NCBI GenBank assembly: GCA_934418055.1
Contig: CAKRWX010000087.1
Coordinates: 1 to 8,878 of the forward strand
Length of the DNA stretch: 8,878 bases
Direction of reading: 5' to 3'
Source: an uncultured Lachnospiraceae bacterium
Lineage (GTDB): Bacteria; Bacillota; Clostridia; Lachnospirales; Lachnospiraceae
Below, one piece after another: positions 1-5,257 of this stretch. Numbering within the stretch: position 1 is the stretch's first letter; each line of letters starts with the position of its first letter. A model generated the notes under the pieces. That model did no database searches, was not told the DNA's origin, and was given only the letters and a program-made list of their open reading frames with translations. Position numbers and translations under genes: made by a program.

Positions 1-281
1 AATGGAACATAGAAAGCAACTTCTGTAATCTTATGTACTCCGTCACAGTCAGTCAGTTCGCCTTCGCCTTTTCCGAAAAAAATAACTACTGATTTATCTG
101 CAAAAAGCTCTGGAGATACCTTATGTCCGGCTTTCAGAAAGCATTTGAAACTCTGGATTCCACCATGATATACACCTGGCAGTAATTCTACTTTTGCAAA
201 TCCATTCGCATCATACTGTGCTCTTGCAACGATGTCTTCCGCTTTCTCTACATAAAAGTTCTTCTCGTATCCTCTCTCCAT
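1..281 (-). CDS. Bicupin-family protein, third tandem copy (3' end beyond window)
   Basis: Partial gene: the first 93 codons are visible, from ATG at 281-279, and the rest lies beyond base 1. The translation (NFYVEKAEDI, then a DANGF / ELLPG / FKCFLKAG / PELFADKSVV / FFGKGEGE series) lines up residue for residue with the N-terminal cupin half of the two genes upstream, so it is a third paralogue. It carries about five extra N-terminal residues (MERGYE) compared with them. The start was chosen because it gives that alignment; the ribosome binding site is weak, with only an AGAGCGG about 9 nt ahead. The gene lies 47 nt after the stop of the second copy, a wider gap than the 11 nt between copies one and two. 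The metal-binding C-terminal half is not visible, so activity cannot be judged. Function unknown; probably cytoplasmic, since no signal peptide is seen. Confidence 0.85.
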   Translation of the reverse strand, partial: MERGYEKNFYVEKAEDIVARAQYDANGFAKVELLPGVYHGGIQSFKCFLKAGHKVSPELFADKSVVIFFGKGEGELTDCDGVHKITEVAFYVP

Positions 282-289
282 TTTTTAAT

Positions 290-327
290 CCGCTCTTTTT
301 ATATATCCATATAATAACTACCGCTCT
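290..327 (-). repeat. AGAGCGG direct repeat in the leader of the third bicupin gene
   Basis: Two exact copies of CCGCTCT on the plus strand (AGAGCGG on the coding strand) lie at 290-296 and 321-327, 31 bp apart, separated by a very AT-rich stretch. The copy nearer the gene sits where a ribosome binding site would be; the other lies just after the stop codon of the preceding gene. This may be chance or a duplicated leader element. I see no terminator between the two genes. Confidence 0.25.
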
Positions 328-328
328 A

Positions 329-1105
329 TTAATGTTTCAGTTTATCTTCCAGCTTATCGCCCTTTGCAAGAGTGACCATAAAATCACGCTCTCTTGTATA
401 ATGCTCATACCATACATAGAATACTTCTTTACCTGGTCTTGCGATCAGACTGTGATCCGGTCCTGCCGGAACGAAGCTGAAATCTCCGCCTCTTTGAATG
501 ATAGGCTCCTGATGATCCACACTCAGTTCAAATTCTGCGTTGTCAATGCTGTAATTCCATTGTGCAACGGTAGGATGTCCTTTTTCATCAGTTCCTTCTC
601 CTACAGCCCGTACAACCCCCATTAAGATTCTTCCCATCTGTCCTGGGCCTACAACCAACCAGGAAGTGGTATTGGGGCCCTTGCAATCCTGGTCATAAAC
701 CTGTCCATCTGTGTACTTTAAGAAGAATGGCAGATGAATATGACTGTGATCAAAACGTTCCTTATCCCACTGGTTCATATCTACCACGCTCATGATAAAT
801 TCCATATCATCTATTGCATGGATCTCAAAAGGAGAATGATCAAAATCAGGAAGATAAAATGATAATTCTGTAATGTTGTGGGCTTCTTTCGTATCTGTTA
901 CGTAGCCCCGGCCCTTTCCAAACATGTATACAACGGTTTTATCTTTATACAATGCCGGTTTTACTTCGCAGCCTGCTTTCAGAAAACATTTATAATTTCT
1001 GATGCCTCCGTCATAACTGCCTGCCAGCACCTCTGTCTGAAAAAATCCATTTTCATCATATTGAATGTGGATGTCTTCATTTCTTACGATATAATAGCCT
1101 TCCAT
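329..1105 (-). CDS. Bicupin-family protein, second tandem copy (unknown function)
   Basis: Complete 258-residue protein, no signal peptide, probably cytoplasmic. The N-terminal cupin half spans about residues 15-105 and has no histidine cluster, so it is probably structural. The C-terminal half (about 140-235) has a textbook second cupin motif, G207-x5-P-x-G-x2-H218 (GDFSFVPAGPDHS). The first motif is unusual: GTDEKGHPTVAQWNY offers only H177 and Q182 as likely ligands instead of HxH plus Glu. The first copy has a histidine (H182) where this one has Ala181. The segment YDQDCKGPNTTSW (residues 137-149) is nearly identical to the first copy. The start codon lies 11 nt after the stop of the first copy, with an AGAGG ribosome binding site overlapping that TAG stop, so the two are translated together. 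Bicupin sugar isomerases (KduI, IolB) and ureidoglycine aminohydrolase have this general architecture, but no signature of theirs is recognisable. Product unknown. Confidence 0.9.
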   Translation of the reverse strand: MEGYYIVRNEDIHIQYDENGFFQTEVLAGSYDGGIRNYKCFLKAGCEVKPALYKDKTVVYMFGKGRGYVTDTKEAHNITELSFYLPDFDHSPFEIHAIDDMEFIMSVVDMNQWDKERFDHSHIHLPFFLKYTDGQVYDQDCKGPNTTSWLVVGPGQMGRILMGVVRAVGEGTDEKGHPTVAQWNYSIDNAEFELSVDHQEPIIQRGGDFSFVPAGPDHSLIARPGKEVFYVWYEHYTRERDFMVTLAKGDKLEDKLKH

Positions 1106-1116
1106 AAATACTACCT

Positions 1117-1878
1117 CTATTCCATTTCACCTTTCGCCAACTTCACAATATAATCACGACTGCCTCTGGTAAACTGCTCATACCATACATAGAACACTTC
1201 CTTACCCGGCTGTGCGATCAGGCTGTGATCCGGTCCTGCTGGAATAAAGCTGAAATCGCCTTCCTTTGTATGAGTAGTCTCTCCGTCAACAGTAATATCA
1301 AAATCTGCGTTTCCAAGGCAGTAATTCCACTGATGAACGGCTGGATGTCCCTTTTCATCAGTTCCTTCTCCTACGGCCCGTACAACACCAAGGATCACAT
1401 GACCTAACTGCTTTGGATTTAATACATGCCAGGATGTGGTATGAGGACCTTTGCAGTCCTGATCATAACGTGGGCATTTGCTTAATGGTCTGAAATACGG
1501 CAGTCTCACATGGGACTTGCTGTAATCTTCCCAGTCATAGTCATCCATTGTTACAATTGACTTGATAAACTCCATATCTTCAAAAGCGTGAATCCTGTAT
1601 GGGTTTTTGTCAAACGCCGGGAAGTAAAAGCTAATCTCTTCTTCAATGGAATTGACACCATTTTGATCTGCCACATATCCCTTTCCTTTGCCAAACATAT
1701 AGATGACTACTTTATCCTTGTACAGCTCCGGAACGATCTCTGCTCCTGCTTTTAAAAAGCCTTTGTAATTATGGATACTGTCATCATGGCTGCCCTCCAG
1801 AAGTTCTGTAAGGGCAAAGCCATGTTCATTGTAATCTGCTTTTATTTCTTCTGCTCTCGCAATATAAAATTTATTCAT
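1117..1878 (-). CDS. Bicupin-family protein, first tandem copy (unknown function)
   Basis: Complete 253-residue protein and the first of three tandem paralogues. There are two cupin halves: residues about 15-105 (NYKGFLKAG, PELYKDKVVIYMFGKGKGY; no metal-type histidines) and about 140-235. The second half carries GTDEKGHPAVHQWNY (H178, H182, Q183) and GDFSFIPAGPDHS (G207 to H218), the latter a full match to the second cupin motif. Likely metal ligands are H178, Q183 and H218, with Gln in place of the usual Glu; this assignment is inferred from alignment to the cupin consensus. The conserved YDQDCKGPHTTSW segment (138-150) precedes the active half. ATG at 1878 has a GAGGTAGGA ribosome binding site directly ahead and lies 29 nt after the stop of the substrate-binding protein, so it belongs to the sugar transporter operon. 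That suggests processing of the imported compound, for example isomerisation or epimerisation, but the reaction is not known. Cupin fold confident, function not. Confidence 0.9.
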   Translation of the reverse strand: MNKFYIARAEEIKADYNEHGFALTELLEGSHDDSIHNYKGFLKAGAEIVPELYKDKVVIYMFGKGKGYVADQNGVNSIEEEISFYFPAFDKNPYRIHAFEDMEFIKSIVTMDDYDWEDYSKSHVRLPYFRPLSKCPRYDQDCKGPHTTSWHVLNPKQLGHVILGVVRAVGEGTDEKGHPAVHQWNYCLGNADFDITVDGETTHTKEGDFSFIPAGPDHSLIAQPGKEVFYVWYEQFTRGSRDYIVKLAKGEME

Positions 1879-1907
1879 TTTCCTACCTCACACTGCAGAC
1901 CAGAGAT

Positions 1908-3305
1908 TTAGCCGTAAATACCATCTTTTAAATCTTTAAAGATCTGCTGATATCTCTCAAGGAACTGCTCTCTAGTTTCTACACCAGCAACATATTTTGC
2001 CCAGTTCTCCTGCATATCTGTATAAATAGATGATGGCATGTATACGAAAACATTCTCTGTTGCTTTTCCTGCATCGATGGTATCAATTACATCTTTTGCA
2101 ATAACAGGAAGTTTATCGGATACCTCCAGTCCCTGAATAGATGTTGGACTTCCCATAGTTTCCTGATGCCATAATCTTGCAGTATCAGAGGATACTAACC
2201 AGCTTGCAAAATCCTTTGCACATGCAACTACATTTGGATCGTCATTTTTTGTAACACTGATACTAATTGTTGCAATTGCCATCTTATTCTTAGATGCGTC
2301 ATTTGAAATCGGAAGGATTCCCTGTTTTACATGATCAAGCAGTTCCGGATTCGCATTCTGGATATTTGGTGTTTCGTAAGATCCTTCACCGATCAGCATT
2401 GCACACTCTTCTGCAAAGAATGCATTACGGCAGGTCCATTTATCTGCTGAGACAGCGCCTTCCTGTGCATAAGGCATTAATATCTGTTCATATGTATCTA
2501 ACAGTTCCGTCATCTCTGGATCATTGGCAAGATCTACATCTTCGCCGTTCATCAGTTTAGCTAACGTTTCTTTTCCTCCATCCGGCTTATCCAACAGCCA
2601 GTAATTTCCTACATTGTTAAATAAATTCAGATAAGTCTCTGCCCATGGAAGCATAAATGGCTGAATACCTTTTTCCTTCAGATCCTTGCAATACTGCAGC
2701 AGTTCATCTCTTGTTTCCGGCATATGATCCCAGCCAGTCTCTTCCAGGATCTTGGTATTATAAAGAATCCCTGTTCCTTCCATTGTCATAGGCAGAACCA
2801 ACATTCCGTAATCGCCATCTGTACCATTTTTAATCTGAGCATCTGTCAGCATTTCGTATGCTGGACAGCCAGTGCTTAAATCTTCACAGTACTGCCACCA
2901 GTCCTGTCTTCTTACACCGTAGCCAAGGTTAATAATGTTTGGCAACTCTCCTGCTGAAAGAGCAGATACTAATAAATCATCATATTTATCAGAACCTGGG
3001 AATGTAGCTGTGATCTCACCAATTTCCGGATGCTCTGCTTTATATGCATCAATCAACATATTAAAATTATCTGTCCACTGTCCCAGTGGAAGCATAATGG
3101 AAAGATCGACTGAGCCGGCAGGAAGACTCTTTACATCAATCGTTTCCTCTTTCGCTGCCTCTGTCTCTTCCTTTGAAGCTGCCTCTGAACCAGCTTCTGT
3201 TTTAGCTGCCTCTGTTGTTGCGGTATCTGAAGAACCACATCCTGTCATTCCTGTTACTGCCATGGCTGCTGCCATAAATAACGCTGCTACTCTTCTTTTC
3301 TTCAT
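1908..3305 (-). CDS. CUT1-type sugar ABC transporter substrate-binding lipoprotein
   Basis: A 465-residue extracellular solute-binding protein (SBP_bac_1 type) that captures a sugar or oligosaccharide outside the membrane and delivers it to the two permeases encoded just upstream. The N-terminus has a positively charged start (MKKRR), a hydrophobic core, and a lipobox MTGC with the lipidated cysteine at residue 23. A low-complexity Ala/Glu/Thr/Lys linker follows to about residue 55, typical of clostridial lipoproteins. The mature domain (about 65-465) has family-like segments, including a hinge-region LPNIINLGYG and an aromatic-rich C-terminal half. The start is supported by AAGGGGA 8 nt upstream of ATG. 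The gene order, with the binding protein after both permeases, is the reverse of the commonest CUT1 order. A stem-loop and possible internal promoter in the 79-nt gap may adjust its dosage. The ligand cannot be read from the sequence. Confidence 0.95.
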   Translation of the reverse strand: MKKRRVAALFMAAAMAVTGMTGCGSSDTATTEAAKTEAGSEAASKEETEAAKEETIDVKSLPAGSVDLSIMLPLGQWTDNFNMLIDAYKAEHPEIGEITATFPGSDKYDDLLVSALSAGELPNIINLGYGVRRQDWWQYCEDLSTGCPAYEMLTDAQIKNGTDGDYGMLVLPMTMEGTGILYNTKILEETGWDHMPETRDELLQYCKDLKEKGIQPFMLPWAETYLNLFNNVGNYWLLDKPDGGKETLAKLMNGEDVDLANDPEMTELLDTYEQILMPYAQEGAVSADKWTCRNAFFAEECAMLIGEGSYETPNIQNANPELLDHVKQGILPISNDASKNKMAIATISISVTKNDDPNVVACAKDFASWLVSSDTARLWHQETMGSPTSIQGLEVSDKLPVIAKDVIDTIDAGKATENVFVYMPSSIYTDMQENWAKYVAGVETREQFLERYQQIFKDLKDGIYG

Positions 3306-3335
3306 AAACTGCTTCCCCTTTCGTTTATTAAAATT

Positions 3336-3363
3336 ATTAAAATTTAAGTGATGAAACTTACAA
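3336..3363 (-). promoter_or_regulatory. Possible internal promoter for the substrate-binding protein gene
   Basis: On the coding strand, TTGTAA (3363-3358, four of six matches to the -35 consensus) and TTTAAT (3341-3336, five of six to the -10) are 16 bp apart. Transcription would begin near 3329, leaving a leader of about 25 nt to the ATG at 3305. The region is AT-rich and contains a 9-bp unit, TTATTAAAA on the plus strand, repeated in tandem at 3325-3333 and 3334-3342, so a -10-like match by chance is quite possible. The -35 falls inside the right arm of the neighbouring stem-loop. Confidence 0.3.
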
Positions 3364-3382
3364 CTTTCCGGACAGTTGTAAG
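3357..3382 (-). promoter_or_regulatory. Intercistronic stem-loop between permease and binding-protein genes
   Basis: A perfect 9-bp inverted repeat, CTTACAACT / AGTTGTAAG, with an 8-nt loop, begins 2 nt after the stop codon of the second permease. The strand leaving the hairpin has only TTT and then mixed sequence, so it is not a classical intrinsic terminator. It could be a partial attenuator, an mRNA 3'-end stabiliser that sets different permease and binding-protein levels, or a protein operator, since a possible -35 lies in one arm. The inverted repeat is clear; its role is inference. Confidence 0.5.
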
Positions 3383-3384
3383 CT

Positions 3385-4215
3385 CTAGCCTTTCACTGCT
3401 CCTACTGTTGCCCCACTCATTACCTGTTTCTGTGAAATCACAAAGAAAACAAATAAAGGAAGGATTGACAAAGTTACTGCTGCTACTGCTACATCCCAGG
3501 AGAACAATGCCTCGTTAAACAGGGACATCATTGCGATCTGAATCGTACGCAGCTGTGGCTTTGTAAGAATAAACTGTGTCATCAGGTAATTATTCCAATA
3601 TTTTAACACTTCCAGACATACGATCGTAAACATGGTTCCTTTGGTCAGTGGAAATACGATCCGCCAGTAAAGAGCCATCGGAGAACAGCCATCAATAACT
3701 GCTGACTCTTCAATTTCTAATGGAAGTGCCTTTACCGCTCCTGTTACCAGAAAAACCGACATAGGCATGGAAAATGTCCAATTACTTAAAATAACGCCCA
3801 GATAATGATTTCCAAGTTTTAATAAACCGATCATTTTTGCAAATGTGATCATAATACATTGGAAAGGAACACTCATTCCACAAAGGATCAATACAAAACA
3901 GAGTTTTGTAAACCAATTGTTATGACGTGTGATCCAATAGCCGGTCATTCCACTTAAAATCACAGTACCAATAGCAGAAAATACAGTAACGATCAATGTA
4001 TTTCCCAAAACTCTCAGGAAATCCAATCTTCTCCACGCTTCTTTAAAATTGCTTAACGTTGGGTTGTGTGGAAATGCTGCAATATTTGCTGCAATCTCTG
4101 AGTATGGTTTAAAAGAATTCAGTACCGTAAAATATAAAGGTATGATCACGAGACAACAGCTAAAAATAATAAACGCAAGCGCCAGAAACAAGTACAATCT
4201 TTTCGCCTTTTTCAT
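3385..4215 (-). CDS. CUT1-type sugar ABC transporter permease, MalG/UgpE-like subunit
   Basis: A 276-residue inner-membrane permease, the second of the pair forming the import channel. Six hydrophobic segments are visible at roughly residues 8-30, 70-93, 105-127, 138-160, 193-210 and 240-262. The cytoplasmic EAA loop that docks the ATPase is at residues 168-192 (EESAVIDGCSPMALYWRIVFPL), with the invariant Gly of the DG pair. The N-terminal LNSFKPYSEI segment is typical of MalG-like subunits. ATG at 4215 overlaps the TAA stop of the first permease by one base (TAATG), and GAGGTG lies 8 nt ahead, so translation is coupled. No ATPase gene accompanies the pair in this window; CUT1 importers of Firmicutes commonly share one MsmX-type ATPase encoded elsewhere. 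Substrate undetermined. Confidence 0.95.
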   Translation of the reverse strand: MKKAKRLYLFLALAFIIFSCCLVIIPLYFTVLNSFKPYSEIAANIAAFPHNPTLSNFKEAWRRLDFLRVLGNTLIVTVFSAIGTVILSGMTGYWITRHNNWFTKLCFVLILCGMSVPFQCIMITFAKMIGLLKLGNHYLGVILSNWTFSMPMSVFLVTGAVKALPLEIEESAVIDGCSPMALYWRIVFPLTKGTMFTIVCLEVLKYWNNYLMTQFILTKPQLRTIQIAMMSLFNEALFSWDVAVAAVTLSILPLFVFFVISQKQVMSGATVGAVKG

Positions 4216-5117
4216 TATAAAGTCACCTCATTTCTGGATGTCAGTTTCATCTGTCCAAAGGAAACTGCTAACAATACAATGATAAATAAAATGGACTTTG
4301 CTGCACCAAAAGCGATCTGGTTACTTCTAAATGCTGTTGCATATATATTCATCATAACGCCTTCTGAAGTTCTGTAAGGATTACCATTTGTAAGAGAAAT
4401 ATTCGTATCATATAAAAGCATTGCCCAGTTAATAGCAATAAACAGACACCTTGTTGTTGTTCCCTTTAAAAGCGGGAGAGTAATAGATTTGAGGATCGTA
4501 AGCTTAGATGCACCATCTACAGTAGCTGCTTCATAGTAATCTTTTGAGATCGCTGCCAGACCAGAATTGTAAATGATCATCAGATACCCTGAAAGAGACC
4601 AGGTCATAACGATTACCAGTGCCCAGAAAGAAGATTCCGGAGTTGTAAACCACTGCTGGGCAAACCACTTAATGCCGGTCCAGTTACCAAACTGGACAAA
4701 TACATTCTGGAAAATGAATCTCCACAAAAATCCAAGTACAACACCACCAATAATACGCGGCGCATAGATCAGCGCTCTCCAGAAATTTTTATAAGGGATA
4801 TCCCCTGAAAGCACATATGCCCAGAAAAATCCAATCAGATTGGATATCACTACAACAAAAATGGAAAACTTAATAGTAAACCAGAAAGATGTCCAGTACG
4901 TAGCATCTTTTACTGTTCTCAGATAATTTTTTAATCCGATAAACTTAAAAGTAGGGTCAATACCATTCCAGTTTGTAAATGAATAAAATATCTCACTGAC
5001 TAAAGGGATCAGAAACAGCAAAGTAAACAGCAGCATCGTCGGCCCCAGGAATATAGCACTTCCTTTAATTTCCGTTAAAACATTTTTTGTTTTTACAGCA
5101 CTTTTACCATTCAACAA
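4215..5117 (-). CDS. CUT1-type sugar ABC transporter permease, MalF/UgpA-like subunit
   Basis: A 300-residue inner-membrane permease and the first gene of the importer operon. Hydrophobic segments lie near residues 20-42, 80-103, 116-137, 163-185, 218-236 and 268-287. The EAA loop is at about 193-220 (DYYEAATVDGASKLTILKSI), a strong match to the family consensus that contacts the ATPase. The region YSFTNWNGIDPTFKFIGLKNY (split around residue 50) is characteristic of MalF/UgpA-like subunits. An in-frame TGA at 5123-5121 rules out a longer protein. The first usable codon is TTG at 5117, 7 nt after AGGGGG; a second TTG follows immediately, and no ATG lies in this frame near the N-terminus. Translation from a TTG may lower expression. 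The gene ends in a one-base overlap with the second permease. Confidence 0.94.
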   Translation of the reverse strand: MLNGKSAVKTKNVLTEIKGSAIFLGPTMLLFTLLFLIPLVSEIFYSFTNWNGIDPTFKFIGLKNYLRTVKDATYWTSFWFTIKFSIFVVVISNLIGFFWAYVLSGDIPYKNFWRALIYAPRIIGGVVLGFLWRFIFQNVFVQFGNWTGIKWFAQQWFTTPESSFWALVIVMTWSLSGYLMIIYNSGLAAISKDYYEAATVDGASKLTILKSITLPLLKGTTTRCLFIAINWAMLLYDTNISLTNGNPYRTSEGVMMNIYATAFRSNQIAFGAAKSILFIIVLLAVSFGQMKLTSRNEVTL

Positions 5118-5124
5118 AAATCAT

Positions 5125-5130
5125 CCCCCT
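5125..5130 (-). promoter_or_regulatory. Ribosome binding site that decides the TTG start of the first permease
   Basis: The coding strand reads AGGGGG at 5130-5125, 7 nt before the TTG at 5117. An ATG directly abutting it (5124-5122) is out of frame and too close to serve. This spacing, with the in-frame stop at 5123-5121, fixes the start to within the two consecutive TTG codons. Confidence 0.7.
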
Positions 5131-5177
5131 TTAAATCATAAATCATGTACATCTAACAGTCATTTTTCTCACTTTCT

Positions 5178-5195
5178 ATGGTAATATGTTACCAT
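5178..5195. promoter_or_regulatory. Inverted repeat, candidate operator of the importer operon
   Basis: The plus strand reads ATGGTAATATGTTACCAT: perfect 7-bp arms (ATGGTAA / TTACCAT) around a 4-bp centre. It sits between the candidate -10 and the first permease, beginning about 4 bp beyond the predicted transcription start, which is a position suited to repression. It has no run of T after it and is too short a stem to act as a strong terminator. It does not match the CcpA cre consensus, which needs a central CG. The factor that binds it is unknown. Confidence 0.5.
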
Positions 5196-5205
5196 TCCTG
5201 TTTTT

Positions 5206-5234
5206 ATTTTAGTACATACATTTTTGACTTAAAG
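5206..5234 (-). promoter_or_regulatory. Candidate promoter of the importer and bicupin operon
   Basis: The coding strand has TAAAAT at 5211-5206, five of six matches to the -10 consensus. At a 17-bp spacing the -35 would be 5234-5229, which reads CTTTAA and is poor. A good -10 with a weak -35 overlapped by the regulator repeat is the usual look of an activator-dependent promoter. Predicted transcription start is near 5199, giving a leader of about 80 nt that contains the inverted repeat. A TATGAT at 5140-5135 looks like a -10 but is too near the ribosome binding site. Confidence 0.4.
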
Positions 5235-5251
5235 GAGGACTTTTTTGACCT
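5221..5251. promoter_or_regulatory. 21-bp-phased direct repeat, candidate binding site of the AraC-type response regulator
   Basis: TTTTTGACTT (5221-5230) and TTTTTGACCT (5242-5251) on the plus strand match at nine of ten positions and are exactly 21 bp apart, two turns of the helix. AraC-family proteins typically bind direct repeats of about this spacing, and the regulator gene ends only 7 bp away. The promoter-proximal copy abuts the expected -35, as in class II activation. The sequence pattern is seen; the identity of the binding protein is inferred from position. Confidence 0.5.
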
Positions 5252-5257
5252 CTATTT

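Noticed and set aside
302..313. TATATCCATATA palindrome ahead of the third bicupin gene
   Set aside because: Very short and purely AT-rich in an AT-rich gap; expected by chance.
194..625. Open plus-strand frame of 143 codons across the bicupin genes
   Set aside because: Spans the gap and is antisense to two well-supported paralogues; the translation is rich in Ser, Phe, Cys and His without domain pattern.
329..1878. Naming the bicupins as KduI or IolB because of the sugar context
   Set aside because: Neither protein shows recognisable sequence signatures of those isomerases; only the double-cupin architecture and approximate length agree.
2935..3351. Open plus-strand frame of 138 codons opposite the start of the binding-protein gene
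   Set aside because: It is antisense to a clear lipoprotein gene, has no family-like sequence, and its composition mirrors the Ala/Glu-rich linker on the other strand.
3357..3382. Intrinsic terminator ending the permease transcript
   Set aside because: The stem has only three G-C pairs and is followed by three T residues and then mixed sequence, so efficient termination is unlikely.
5104..5124. Six-codon ATG reading frame overlapping the first permease start
   Set aside because: The ATG directly abuts the AGGGGG ribosome binding site, leaving no spacing for initiation.
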